The notes below the pieces were generated by a model. That model saw only the letters and a list, made by a program, of their open reading frames with translations. It was not told the origin of the DNA and made no database searches. Of a stretch of DNA of 64,000 bases, positions 1-11,814 are shown one piece after another. How positions within the stretch are numbered: the first letter of the stretch is position 1; each line of letters starts with the position of its first letter. The DNA is taken from contig CM063251.1 of assembly GCA_032158295.1 (NCBI GenBank), positions 8,471,016 through 8,535,015 on the forward strand. Reading direction: 5' to 3'. Position numbers and translations under genes: made by a program. This stretch comes from Pycnopodia helianthoides (Eukaryota; Echinodermata; Asteroidea; Forcipulatida; Asteriidae).

Positions 1-1199
1 AGGTCAAGCAGGTCACATTTTGTGTAGCGCGTTTTTAATTTATCAAGGCCGTTCAGATGACGTATTGATTGTAATTATCCAAAGTGTGGTTAAGGAGTTA
101 TGAATTTTTAAACTATTCATGGACTATCATTATTTGGGTGTGCAATATACATGTACAATGAAATAGCGAACGGCATCAACTGTATTCGCACATGTAGATG
201 TAAAGTATTCAATACAGAACATGTAGTTCATGTCAACTAAAACTACACGTGCATTATACACGTGCGTGGCCGTGTACAGTGTCGGCGTATGATTGAGTTG
301 GCATACACTACACGCGTTGCCATACAATGAAAGTCAACAGACACGTACGCTTTGTCGCCCGGTTTTAACCAGATGTAAAGATTAAAATGCTATAATCTCT
401 GTGCAAAAGTTCCGGCAGAGGAATTCATCTATAATCTGATGCAAAATTCATGTTAAAATAGGCCCATTACGTAGTTTTTGAGACATGAATTTTTCAAATT
501 TTCAACTTCAAATTTGAACCGGAAGTTAAGGTCAAATGGGCTCAAGTTTTGTGTAGGGTTTGTTTAACTTTCAACGACCTGTCCGATGATGTGTCGATTG
601 TAAAAATCCAACATGCAGTTCACAAGTTATGATTTTTTACAAATATTAAACTTTGATTTATGGTAATTCAAAACCTGATGACGTTGTCATGACATCATCA
701 AGTTTGTGTCATCTCGAGATCGAGGTTCAAATGTCTGATGAGTTTCAATGTTCAATTCAATTTCAATCTTGAGTTATGCTGTAGATACGCCCGAAAATGA
801 TGTTTTTCAAGAAAAAACCCAAAGGCAAACTTCGACCCAGGGTATTGACCAAGAAGTAAAGGTCATACATTTGGGGTTAACTTATGAAATGTTGTCCCAG
901 TCTTGAACTATCAGATGCCCAATTATGAACATCATAGCTTTTAAATTCATTGAAATACAGCAAATAGCAAATGGTCACTTTTCAACTTTGACGTCATGAA
1001 AACTGTGCCGTCATCATATTGTGGTTCAATTGTCCGATGAGTTTCAAGGTTTAATTCAGTTTCAATTTTGAGTTGTGTTGTAGAGAAGAGTTGACATGGA
1101 AGAAGCAGATGGAGAAGAAACTAGAAATTCAGTTTTTGTCAATTACAAAAGCAAGGTGTTCGTGAGTAATTTCATTAAAGTTGTGATTGATTGAATTGG

Positions 1200-2010
1200 T
1201 GACAAAATTTTACCTTATCAATCCAATTTCTGGTTCAGGAGTTATATTCATTCAATATAAAACTTCAACTGCCGGTTTGAACCAGAAGTCAATGTCATAT
1301 GAGATCATACTCTTTGTATCGTTTCTTAAGTTGTTACATATCATCCCAACGATGTTTAGATTGTAAAAATCCAATACATGGTTCAGAAGTTATGAATTTT
1401 TATAACATGACATTTCAACTTCCGGTTTTTACCGGAAGTCAAGGTCAAACCGGTCACATTTTGAATAGTGCGTGTCAATTTATTTATGACCTTTCAGATG
1501 ATATATGGATTGAAAAAATCCAATGCCTGTTTCAGGAGTTATGAATTTTTCAAAATTTAAACATCAATTTCCAGTTTAGACCGGAAGTCAAGGTTAAAAA
1601 GGGTCACATTTTGTGTAGCGCGTGATTAGTTTATGAAGACCTTTTAGATTATGGATGGATTGTAAACATCTGATATGTGGTTCAGAACTTTTGATTTTTT
1701 CAAATATAAAGTTTCAACTTCTGTTTTGAACCGGAAGGCAATGTCAAATGAGGTCACACTTGGTAGCCTTGATGGAGTCTTCTGAGTCCTTTCTTATGAC
1801 TTATAGATGATAAAAATAAAACATGTGGTTCAGGATTTGTAATTAATGAAACATCAAATATCAATTTTCGACTTTAACCGGAAGTCAAGGTCAAACAGGG
1901 TCGCATATTGTGTAGCACGTGATAAGTCTAACAAGACCTTTCAGATGATGTTTGAATTGTTAAAATCCAACGTGTGGTTCAGGAGTTAAGAATTTTTCAA
2001 ATAATTAGAT
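1200..2010 (+). repeat. Tandem ~148-bp units
   Basis: The accgga core recurs at about 1275, 1423, 1570, 1720 and 1868, a spacing of 147-150 bases. Each unit carries the core, a caaggtcaaa stretch, a 'gatg...attgtaaaaatcca' stretch, then 'gttcaggagttatgaattttt'. Partial units also lie at 1-120 and 480-650. Units are clearly diverged, so the expansion is old. Confidence 0.75.
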
Positions 2011-3455
2011 GGATGATCCGCTGGGGTGCAATATGAGCTCTAACACCGATGGATGCGGAATGTATTCCAGCATGGTCCCCACAGCACAATACATTTACGT
2101 GCAAAATAATCACACATGCATTTAACATAGAACGTCAATGAAACTGCACGTGTCAGTGCACGTGTAGAGGAGGTTGACCCTAATTGACCGTCTTATTGAC
2201 GGTCAACTGTTACGTGAGATGTATGTGTGGCTGTACAGGTACAGCCTATGTTTACGTGTGTTCTTTCACCATCGCGCGTCGTCAATGCGGGTTAACTTAA
2301 ACGTGCGCGTTTTTCGACCAGATGTAAAAATCAAAATGTTGTTATCTCTGTGCAACAGTTTGAGCAGGCTTAACGTTCTACAACCTAATACAAACAAATC
2401 TCTAAAATGATCAGTAGTTTTTGAGATATGAATTTTTGAAATTGTCAACTTCCGTTTTGAACCAGAGGTCAAGGTCAAATGGGGTCAAATTGTATGTAGC
2501 GTTTTTTGAACTTTCAGCGACCTGTCCGATGTTTTATAGATTGTAAAAATCCTACATGTGGTTCAAGAGTTATGATTTTTTACAAATATTAAACTTTGAA
2601 TTAGTGTAATTTGATACCTGATGATGTCATCATGACATCATCAAGTCTGTGTCGTCTTGATACCGAGGTTCAATTGACTGACAAGTTTCAATGTTCAATT
2701 CACTTTCAATCTTGAGTTATGCTGTAAAAAAGGCAAAAAACAGATTTTTTAAGGAAAAAAACCCGAAGGTAAACTTCGACCCAGGGTAACGACCCGAAAG
2801 TAAAGGTCATACGATTTTGTGGTTAACTTTTGAAATGTTGCCCCATTCTTCAACTAAAAGATGCCCAATTATGAACATCGTAGTATAAAGATTGCCGAAA
2901 CTACAGCAATAAGCAAATGGTCAATTTTCAATTTAAAAAATCTTGTAATTCAACACCCGATAACGTCATCGTGACGTCATGACAAATGTGTTGTCTTCAT
3001 ATCGAGGTACAATTGCCTGATGAGTTTTAAGGTTCAATTCAGTTTCAATCTTGAGTTATGCCCGAAAAATGAAAACAAAAACAAAGGCAGACTTTGACCT
3101 TCCGGTACGACCGGAACTAAAAGTCATAAGATTTTGTAGTTAACTTTTGAAATGTTGCCCCAGTCTTGAACTATCAGATGCCCAATTATGAACATCATAG
3201 CTTTTAAATTCATTGAAATACAGCACATAGCAAATGGTCACTTTTCAACTTTAAAAACCTTGTAATTTGACACCTGATGACGTCATCGTGACGTAATGAA
3301 AACTGTGCCGTCTTCATATTGTGGTCTAATTGTCTGATGAGTTTCAAGGTTCAATTCAGTTTCAATCTTGAGTTATGTTGCCGAGAAGAGTTCTCCGGAA
3401 GAAGAAGATGAAGAAGAAAAAACAAACAAACAAAAAAAAACAGAACAAAAACAAG

Positions 3456-3543
3456 AGGTGTTCGTGCTTGTATTGCACGAACACCTAAAATAAAAACATG
3501 AACAAAATCAAGAGGTGTTCGTGCTTGTATTGCACGAACACCT
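3456..3543. repeat. Two copies of a perfect 12-bp-stem hairpin
   Basis: The palindrome aggtgttcgtgc / gcacgaacacct with a 7-base loop (ttgtatt) occurs at 3456-3486 and again, identical, at 3513-3543, 57 bases apart, each preceded by an A-rich aacaaaa(a)tcaag spacer. It closes the left repeat block. A related gaacacctcgtg motif lies at the matching edge of the reversed copy near 57.88 kb, so this is probably the terminus of the repeat family. Confidence 0.85.
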
Positions 3544-4689
3544 AATTACTGAGACCAGACCGCCGTCTCACGCCACACTGGTGCGCTTCACCTTTTCATT
3601 TGCCTGCACTGTCATGGCTGTTGCTTTTAAGTTTTTGTCGCAGAGTTTCTGCGCTGCATGCTGTTGAAGACACTTAAGACATTTGCAAGTCCACATCCCA
3701 TGCCAACAATTACATACTTTTCTGAAGTTTGTGTCCTTGGGAGACAGTTTTATGAATGGGAGTATGGGTTTGTAATTAGAGGGTGCACTACAGATTTGGA
3801 ATACAATCAGCCGATCCCGAACTGGTCAAACAGGTGATGAAAAATTTTCTCAAAGCCTCTTCAAAAGTATTAATCTTTTTTGTCAATGGATACTTGAGTT
3901 TTATGACTTGTTTAGCTTAAGGTAAACTGATAAACCGTTTTAAGTAAATTAAGGTGTAAAAGAGATCACAGTATTAATAACAAATAATGTGAATTCAAAA
4001 AGTGATTCAGCAGTTCAGAAGGTGGTCAAACGACTGTAAATGACACAGCACGATTTTGCTCATGTAATTGAGTTTGTACTTATATGGAAGAAGAAGTAAT
4101 CAGGACATCAGTTGATAATTAGTTAATTTTTTCAATTCGAAGAAAGAGTCAATCATTAAAACTGGCCACCGGAGGATTATTTTTACAAACAAATCGTATT
4201 TTATTTTATTTATTATACGTTATTTGTATAAATAATTATAGCCTTAATAGCCTATATTAATGAATGATATTTTTATGCTAGGTCTTCAATCAACAAACTA
4301 TTATTTGAAACTATAAATTACAAGCTTCTGACTTTCTGTGTTAGTGTTAAAAATACACTTACACGTTCAATCAATGGCTTCAAATTACTTACGTTTTGTT
4401 AATTCAATCTCCAAAACCACAAAGTGATATTCTGTCCTGCTACCAAACAGCCAAAACACACTGTACATGCACTGTATGGATTCACACAGACACAGACTCC
4501 TTAATGGCCAACTCGACTCACTTACAGCATGCAGTATGATAACACTATTAATATAGACCTATTTCAGTACATGTAAACATGACAATGTACATGTACATGT
4601 ACATGTACATGTACAGTATTATGTTGATCAGTCAAACAAAAATAAAAGGATCGCGGCGCACCCGCTGCATGGGATCGTCGGGAGGCGGG
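3544..4689. other. No gene recognised; AT-rich unique-looking DNA
   Basis: No convincing reading frame or repeat alignment within the window. A 15-base stretch near 3572 (ccgtctcacgccaca) is the reverse complement of the first bases of the Gypsy-1 5' LTR at 18303; this may be chance or a tiny LTR remnant. A short (tacatg)n microsatellite lies at about 4587-4614. Confidence 0.5.
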
Positions 4690-4806
4690 ACCAATTTTTT
4701 TTCGTACCACATTTGAGACAGGGGTCAACAGTGAAGGGATCCGGGAAAGCGCCCATACCTTATGCGTGTACGCATTGGCTCTAGTGTGGTACGGAAAAAA
4801 ATTTGC
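4690..4806. repeat. Small foldback (inverted-repeat) element
   Basis: The arms tttttttcgtaccaca (about 4695) and tgtggtacggaaaaaaa (about 4784) are inverted copies around ~75 bases of spacer. The spacer carries gtcaacagtgaaggga, resembling the gtcaacagttaaggga core of the foldback at 5403, so the two may be relatives. No coding capacity. Confidence 0.6.
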
Positions 4807-5402
4807 AGGAGGGGAGCAATGACAGGCGCGGTATGTAGAACGCCAAAGAGGCATAAATTGTGATGAAGACACCGATCGGGGTTTTTTGCATTTGCGTTGA
4901 TCGGTCGCCATTTCCCATCAATTTGATTGATGAAATAAGACATGTAGTGAAACTTTGACCAGGGTCGTTCGTCAGTGCCTTCATATAGGTAGTCGTCGAT
5001 AGCACTGCCACCAGGCGGAGGCCTAAACCACCGGAGTTCGAGTCACCCTAGCCCCGTTTAGTATAGGCCTATACTATCTCGATTTGGTCGACTACTGACT
5101 AGTGCCAACATGACAAAGTAAAGGATAATTCAGAGATTAAACTCAAATAAATAAATTAGAAGTATAACAAAAACAGACTGGCTAAGTTTTAACTAATTTT
5201 GGAGTGAACAAAGACAAATTTGTAGAACGGGATTTCACCGTGCACCCAGAATGTGCCGATGTCGTAGGGAACTTGTCCCCCAGCGGGTGTGTTCCCCCAT
5301 TAATGGTTAAAAAAGGCGTGGGCTGAAGGAATTTGAGTCAAAAGAGGGCGCCATCAGACGAAATTTCTACACAATTCGCCGTGTACGGGACGCGATTTTT
5401 TT
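4807..5402. other. No gene recognised; possible tRNA-like B box
   Basis: No supported gene. Around 5031 the stretch ggagttcgagtcacc resembles an RNA polymerase III B box and a weak A-box-like stretch lies ~30 bases upstream, so a decayed tRNA-derived SINE is conceivable. I could not build a cloverleaf, so this stays a remark. Confidence 0.3.
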
Positions 5403-5502
5403 CTTCTGCAGCACACGTCGGCTAAGGAGTCAACAGTTAAGGGATAGGCTGTTCTTCCCTATCCCGTAACTGTTGACTCCGTAGCCAGCGTGTGCTGCAG
5501 AA
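5403..5502. repeat. Foldback element, copy 1
   Basis: Near-perfect ~45-bp arms: ttctgcagcacacg... at 5403-5448 pairs with ...cgtgtgctgcagaa at 5457-5502, with a loop of about 8 bases. Both arms contain gtcaacagtta(a/c)gggat. The same element recurs at 61547-61674, so it is a dispersed family rather than a chance hairpin. Confidence 0.85.
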
Positions 5503-5546
5503 CATAAATTTGCGTAGGGATCATATCTCCGGGGGGACAGAATCTC

Positions 5547-5779
5547 CAATAGACAGTTCCCAGTAGACGCCATCTTTACGGGCAAATTGCATTTTGGCTT
5601 GCAGGTGCGTCAAACGCTCAACTTATTAACGCAGCCGCGTTGTTCACTAACAAATCCTGCAATGAGTTTCGTGAAATGCGCGCGTGTTGCACGCCGTTCT
5701 CACACGAAACGCACGACTGTTTGTTCTAAACTGCCCGTAAAGATGGCCGATTTACGTCACACTGCAACCTATCTATTGA
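5547..5779. mobile_element. MITE-E, short inverted-repeat element
   Basis: Starts with caatagac and contains gccatctttacgggca (about 5569-5584); the right end carries the reverse complement, tgcccgtaaagatggc (about 5729-5744), and finishes with ctattg. Arms are about 40 bp with mismatches, ~230 bp in total, no open frame. Superfamily cannot be assigned. Confidence 0.65.
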
Positions 5780-5810
5780 GCTATAGTAGACCCTTCTCAC
5801 GAAATATGTA

Positions 5811-6599
5811 GGGTGCGTTCGATTAGCTTCCCCGGGTCGACCCAGGGGCCAATTTCATGGAGCTGCTTAAGTAAAAAATTTGCATAAGCACGAAAATAGC
5901 TTGCTTATTTTACACATGTTACTGGCCAAAATGTCATGCCTTATACATTGCTTGTGACTGGTATTTAGCTGTTGTTTACTTAGCATAACAATTGAGTGTA
6001 TAGTCTTGGCCGGTAGTCTGAAAAAGCAATGATTTTTTTGCTTAAGCAAAATTTTGTGCTTAAGCAGCTCCATGAAATTGGACCCTGGTCTTCCCCCGGT
6101 GCGTTCGAAAAGCTTTGACGTCATTCTCGGGGCTCACCCGGGTCAGCCCCAAGTGCCCTGCTTGTGGAGCGGGTCACTGGGGGCTGACCGAGGTGCATGA
6201 CGTCACGACGAAAAACTTTCTCAATGGCCACCATTTTGTTTGTAATTCAGCGGGGCACTTTCAGAAAGTTTGGCACGAGTTTTCACCCTTTAAACAGTGA
6301 CTTTGTGAGCAGAAATAATTTTTTTTATTCGAAGATGGGTATTTGTATATCAACTAGGGTGTGTAAAATAATTTAACGTTGCAGTTCACCTTGATAATAA
6401 TTATTTTACGATCTTTTCGTGAATCTGCGGACGTAACGGTAATGCACAAAATGAAAGTAGTTCCGGGTCGGCTGTCCCAAGATGCATTGGTGTGAATGCT
6501 GGGGGGGATGGGGGAAGTAGGCGTTCGATTAGCTCATGTCAGGGGCTCACCAGGATGAGCAAACCGGGGTCGACCCGGGGAAGCTAATCGAACGCACCC
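5811..6599. mobile_element. MITE-B, 33-bp perfect terminal inverted repeats
   Basis: 5811-5843 (gggtgcgttcgattagcttc...) is the exact reverse complement of 6567-6599. TGTA flanks both ends (5807-5810 and 6600-6603). The opposite arm of host MITE-A (aaatatgtaaattg, read in reverse complement near 6920-6945) has a single tgta at this place, so the 4-bp duplication is confirmed inside the window. Internal sequence is non-coding and holds partial terminal-motif repeats near 6099 and 6520. Confidence 0.85.
5843..6087. mobile_element. MITE-C inside MITE-B
   Basis: 5849-5871 (ccaatttcatggagctgctt...) and 6059-6081 are exact inverted copies, 23 bp; with one or two mismatches the match extends outward into ccaggg(t/g). 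About 245 bp long, AT-rich inside, no coding capacity. It sits just inside the left terminus of MITE-B. Confidence 0.85.
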
Positions 6600-6732
6600 T
6601 GTAAATTGAACATCGCGCGTGCGCACTCTCCTTACTGGTTGGCAAAATGAGTGAACATCGCGCCTTTACGTATGGGACTGATGGTGGCGTGACGCACACG
6701 CGTTTGTGCGTCTGCCTAGTGCACAACTCTAT

Positions 6733-6883
6733 GGCCCTTTTCGAATCCACGGCTTCGGCTCCGGATTGGGCTGGCCCAGTTTTCTTGTCTGAAGCCCTGA
6801 CCGCAAAGCATGCGTAAGTTAAAATAATTGAGGGAGCCTAGCTAGCCTGAGCCGAAGCCGAAGCCGTGATTTCGAAAAGGGCC
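6733..6883. mobile_element. MITE-D, 151 bp, 3-bp target duplication
   Basis: Ends ggcccttttcgaa (6733) and ttcgaaaagggcc (to 6883) are inverted copies; the match continues imperfectly into cacggcttcggct. TAT is present on both sides (6730-6732 and 6884-6886), the footprint expected for a 3-bp target duplication. It interrupts the loop region of MITE-A. Confidence 0.8.
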
Positions 6884-6959
6884 TATGGCGTTTGCCAACC
6901 AGTAGTGTCTGTACGCATGCGTGAATGCAATTTACATATTTCATGGGAAGGGTCTAGTC

Positions 6960-9900
6960 CTCCAGATCGATTTTGTCACTATGTTTGTGTGGGGTGCCAG
7001 TTAAAGACTACCAACCTCAAATCACGCTGAGATTGAACCAGTCGGTTGAGAACACCCATCTTTCTTTAAGAAAACCATTCTAAGATCATTCCGTGAAGTT
7101 TAAAAAAAAACGTTCGTCTCCAATCAAGCTGATATTGAACCAGTCGGTTAAGAACACCCATAGGCTTTCTTTTACAAAACCATTCTAATATCACTCCTTA
7201 AAGTTTGAAAACATTTCGTCTCCAATCACGCTGAGATTGAACCGGTAGGTTGAGAACACCCATGTTTCTTTTAGAAAACCATTTTAAGATCATTCTGTGA
7301 AGTTTTAAATGGTTTGTCTCTAATCAAGCTGATATTGAACCAGTCGGTTGAGAACGCCCATCTTTCTTTAGTTTAAAAAAACCATTGGAAGATCACGCGT
7401 GAAGTTTGAAAATGTTCGTCTCCAATCACGCATACGCGCGGTTCTAGAGCCACAATTTTCGGGGGGGGGGGGCTAGACCTTTTGCACGTGACGTCACCCT
7501 TTAACTTTCGCTACTGCTATTTCATTTTGGGAGTCGAAAAGCAACATTACAGTGCATTTTTCATGTATTTGGTGCGTAATAAGTATAAAGATACAATAAT
7601 CATACAACACATGATGCAGTTGCGTGCAAATTATTTTGACTCCCAAACTCCAAAACGGTGGACAGAACAAAAGCTTGCAGTGGTGTAACGACTTTGATTG
7701 AGAATATTATGGGATGTTTATAGAGGGAAGAGTGAAATCATATATGTAGCCGTGTGCAATCAAGTCAAATGATGAGATCATGTGGCCACGAATTTTGTTT
7801 TGATGGTATTCGATAAAAGCATCATATAGAGAGGTTTTATTAATGGACAATCAAAGAAAAATAATTGGACCGGAACGCAGTCATAATGTTCAAAAAGCTT
7901 ACAAATTTGTCAGTTATGAAGATTCTCTCCGTGACGAGTGAGAACAATGTATCGAAAGGCAAGCTTTAAAACATTTGAGGCGTCAAGTATAGTTCTTTTT
8001 AGATAAATGGGGGGGGGAGGAAGGGCAGAAACCGCCGGAAGCCCGGGGGCTGGACAGAATGAAGGGAGGGAGGGTGGTGAGAGAAAGTATATTATGTTTA
8101 ACCATAGAGCAAGAAGCAAATTAGTGATGTGTTAATTGAAGTGCGGAAAATGGAAACTATTATCTCCAGAGGTAGACATCAAGGGATAAATAGGCAGAGA
8201 AACGTTGTGAATCTAATGTCCCATGGCTCTGGTGTGGTCTCGTAATCAACCATCCTATGACTGTTTGTTGTTTAAGTTGGAGACAAAAGGTCTCTGTCTT
8301 TTGAAAAGTCAGTAGGCGATGTTTAAAACAGACATTTTCTATGATGTTTTCAAGCCTCCTTTTACTAATAGAACAAAGAGGGTTTTCAGGAAAGGGAGGG
8401 GAGGGGGGGGGTAAAGAGGTTAGAACTTACTAAAAAGAACATTTTTCCGGTGATAATATGTTAAGCCACTGGTGTTTTATCCAAACTGAGATTGGTTTTT
8501 ACGTTCATGTACAAAACAAAACGAGGCGGGAGCGCGCGCCGGCGGAAACCGCAAATTCTAAACACCGCGCCCCCTTGTCTGACGTGAAACATTGAACCGT
8601 ACGTGTAGTCTGGGCCAAAACTATATTATAATGTGAAAAGACCGTGCAAATCTATTCATTTCCAATTTTTAATGAAGATACAGTATTTTTAAGCATGTAT
8701 CTTCTTCTTCTTTTTTTCCCCTTGCATTTTAATTTTTTTTGGGGGGGGGGGGCTAGACACAAGTTTGGGGGGGGCTTTAGCCCCCCCCCCCGCGTAGAAC
8801 CGCGCCTGTAATAACCAGTAGGTTGAGAACACCCATGTTTCTTTTAGATCATTCCATGAAGTTTGAAAAAAATCATCTCCAATCACGTTGTGATTGAACC
8901 AGTCGGTTGAGAACACTCATGTTTCTTTCATAAAACCATTTTAAAGATCATTCCGTGAAGTTTGAAATATTTCGTCTCCAATTACGCTGAGTTTGAACCA
9001 GTCGGTTGATAAAGCACAGCCACATGTCCCTTTAGAAAACCATTCTAAGATTATTCCGTTAAGTTTTCAAATGTTTGTCTCCAATCCAGCAAATATTGAA
9101 CCAGTCGGTTGAGAACACCTATGTTTCTTTCAGAAAGCCATTCTAAAATCATCCGTGAAGTTTGAAAACAAGTTCGTCTCCAATCACGCTGTGATTGAAC
9201 CAGTCGGTTGAGCACATCCATGTTTCTTAAGATCATTCCGTGAAGTTTGAAAATTTCATTTCATATCAAGCTGAGATTGAACCAGTTGGTTGAGAACACC
9301 CATCTTTCTAGAAAACATTATAAGATTGAAATATAGGCCTACCGTCTCCAATCACGCTAAGATTGAACATGTCGGTTGAGACTCCCATGTTTCTTAAAAA
9401 AACATTCTAAGATCATTCTGTGAAGTTTGACTTTTTTTACCGATCTCGCTTAGATTGAACACCAATAATGTATTTTAGAAAACCATTCTAAAATCATTCC
9501 GTGAAGTTTGAAATATTTCTATTCCAATCCGCTGTTGAACAGGTCGGTTTAGAAAACCCATGTTTCTTTTATAAAACCATTCTAAGATCATTCTGTGAAG
9601 TTTGAAAAATTTCATCTCATATCAAGCTGAGATTAATCCAGTCGGTGGTTGAGAACACCCACCTTTCTTTTAGAAAATATTCTAAGATCATTCCGTGAAA
9701 TTTGAAAGTGTTTGTCTCATATCAGTCGGTTGAGAATACCCATATTTCGTTTAGAAAACTATTTAAGATGATTCTGTGAAAGTTGCAAATTTCGTCTCCA
9801 ATCACGCTAAGATTGAACCAATCGGTCAAGAACACCATGCTTCTTCTTTAAAAAAAAAACATTCCAAGATCATTTCGTAAATTTTGAAATATTTCATCTC

Positions 9901-10960
9901 ATATCAAGCTGAGATTGAACCAGTCGGTTGAGAACACCCGTGTTTCTTTTAGAAAACATTCTAAGATCATTCCGTGAAGTTTGAAAATGTTTGTCTCAAA
10001 TCAAGCCGAGATTAAACCAGTCGGTTGAGAACACACACCTTTCTTTTATTATTGGTTTATTTAAAAAAAAAAAAAAAAAAAAAAAAAACATTCTAAAATC
10101 ATTCCGTGAAGTTTGAAATATTTCGATTCAAATCACGCTGAGATTGAACAGGTCGGTTGAGAACACACATGGTTGTTTTTGAAAACCAATTAAAAATCAT
10201 TCCGTGAAGATTGAAAACAAATTCGTCTGCAATCACGCTGAGATTGAACCAGTCGGTTGAGAACACCCCAAGTATCCTTTTATAAAACCATTCTAAGATT
10301 ATTCCGTGAAGTTTGAAAAACACCATGCTTCTTCTTTAAAAAAAAACATTCCAAGATCATTTCGTAAATTTTGAAATATTTCATCTCATATCAAGCTTAG
10401 GTTGAACCAGTCGGTTGAGAACGCAAATGTTTCTTTTAGAAAACCATCTAAGATCATTCCGTGAAGTTTGAAAATGTTTGTCTCCTATCACGCTGATATT
10501 GAACCAGTCGGTTGAGAACACCCACTTTTTTTTAGAAAACATTCTGAAATCATTCCGTAAAATTTGAAATATACCGTCTCCAATCACGCCAAGTTTAAAC
10601 ATGTCGGGAGAAAACCCATCTTTCTTTAAAAAAAAAAACATTCCAAGACCATTCTGTGAAGTTTGAAACTTTTCGTTCCATATCACGCTGATATTGAACA
10701 AGTCGATTGAGAAGACCCATATTTCTTGTACAAAACCATTCCGAGGTCATTCAATGAAGTTGAAAAGATTTCGTTTCCAATCACGCTTAGATTGAACCGG
10801 TCGTTTGAGAACATCCATGTTTCTTTTAGAAAACCTTTCTTAGATCATTCCGTGAAGTTTAAAAAGTTCATCTCCTATTACGCCGAGATTGATCCAGTTG
10901 GTTGAAAACACCCATTTCTTTCAAAAAAAGTTAAAATATTTCGTCTGATTAACCAGTCGG
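6960..10960 (+). repeat. Satellite A, ~100-bp tandem unit
   Basis: Unit reads tctccaatcacgctgagatt, then gaaccagtcggttgagaaca, then cccatgtttcttttagaaaa, then ccattctaagatcattccgt and gaagtttgaaaa. The 'ccagtcggttgag' landmark recurs at 98-102-base steps (7038, 7140, 7242, 7340 and on). The array is interrupted by a DNA transposon at 7433-8810 and by a poly-A run near 10063-10088. Units diverge by substitutions and short indels. The last units (10900-11050) grade into satellite B. Confidence 0.9.
7433..8810. mobile_element. Non-autonomous DNA transposon with G-run termini
   Basis: Left end tacgcgcggttcta (7433) and right end, in reverse complement tacaggcgcggttcta (8810), match with one small indel. 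Both ends continue into long G runs and a ctagac motif. It interrupts a satellite-A unit after ccaatcacgc and the array resumes at ccagtaggttgagaac, losing about ten bases. The cgcggttcta plus G-run terminus resembles many hAT-type non-autonomous elements; no target duplication is visible, so the superfamily is inference. Interior non-coding. Confidence 0.65.
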
Positions 10961-11814
10961 TTGAGAATGGCATTAGAACAACCTGGTTTCGTAGTAAACA
11001 AATTGTCTCAGAGCATTCTGAGCACCTTAGAAAAAGTTGTCTCCAATCAAGCTGAGATTCAACTAAAGGCTTCAGAACAACCTGTTTTCTCATACAAAAT
11101 GAGTCTCAGAGCATTCTGAGCACTGAATGAGTCTTAGAATGCTTTTTAAATTCCTATGTCTCCAATCAAGCTGAGATTCAAACTAATGGCTTCAGAACAA
11201 CCCGTTTTCTCATACAAAATGAGTCTCAGAGCATTCTGAGCACTCAATGAGTCTGAGAGCACGTTTTAAATTTGATTGTCTCCAATCAAGCTGAGATTCA
11301 ACTAGTGGCTTTACAACAACCTGTTTTCTTATGCAAAATGAGTTTCAGAGCTCAGAAAGAGCACTGAATGAGTCTTAGAGCACATGTTAAATTTGTTTGT
11401 CTCCAATCAAGCTGAGATTTAACTAGTGGCTTCAGAACAATGTGTTTTCTTATACAAAATGAGTTTTAGAGCATTCTGAGCACTGAATGAGTCTCAGAGC
11501 TATTTTAAAATGTGTTTGTCTCCAATCAAGCTGAGATTCAACAAATGGCTTCAGAATAACCTGTTTTCTCATACAAAATGAGTCTCAGAACATTTTGAAC
11601 ACTGAATGAGTCTCAGAGCACTTTTTAAATTTGTTTGTCTCCAATCAAGCTGAGGTTCAACTAATGGCTTCAGAACAACTTCTTTTCTAATACAAAATGA
11701 GTCTCAGAGCATTCTGAGCACGCAACGAGTATCAGAGCACATGTTAAATTTGTTTGTCTCCAATCAAGCTGAGATTCAACTAATGGCTTCAGAACAACCT
11801 GTTTTCTCATACAA
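10960..11814 (+). repeat. Satellite B, left block (~118-bp unit)
   Basis: Unit: tctccaatcaagctgagatt, caactagtggcttcagaaca, acctgttttctcatacaaaa, tgagtctcagagcattctga, gcactgaatgag, then agcactttttaaatttgttt. About seven units stop at cttttctcatacaag where the Pao LTR begins; the unit is completed by cagagcattctg just right of Pao at 37216. The first ~45 bases of the unit align with satellite A, so the two families share ancestry. Confidence 0.9.

Larger units (their letters stand above)
1..3543. repeat. Interspersed repeat block with accggaagt-core motif
   Basis: About 3.5 kb without a gene. The block is built from recurring segments: a palindromic-looking core (cttccggttt...aaccggaagt) followed by caaggtcaaa and a gggtcacattttgtgtagcg-like stretch, and a gatgacgtcatcatgacgtca-like stretch. 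A segment around 880-990 (gaaatgttg...cccaattatgaacatc) recurs at about 2820-2930 and 3140-3250, and 360-760 recurs at 2318-2700, so roughly 1.9-kb units are duplicated. The same family reappears reversed at 57578-59040. I see no coding capacity; the short open frames are not conserved between copies. The family name and transposition mechanism are unknown to me. Confidence 0.8.
5788..6954. mobile_element. MITE-A, host of two further MITEs
   Basis: Left arm agacccttctcacgaaatat (5788) and right arm atatttcatgggaagggtct (ends 6954) are inverted copies. When the insertion at 5811-6599 is skipped the match continues through 'gtaaattg' and 'actggttggcaaa' for about 70 bp per arm. A TA lies outside each gaccc end, compatible with a Tc1/mariner-type duplication, but a dinucleotide is weak evidence. 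No transposase frame. Confidence 0.75.

Noticed and set aside
4564..4911. 115-codon minus-strand frame as a host exon
   Set aside because: It runs through a foldback and a (tacatg)n microsatellite giving HVHVHV; no recognised domain.
5000..5060. Possible tRNA gene or tRNA-derived SINE (B-box-like ggagttcgagtcacc)
   Set aside because: No cloverleaf, no convincing A box and no poly-A or repeat tail.
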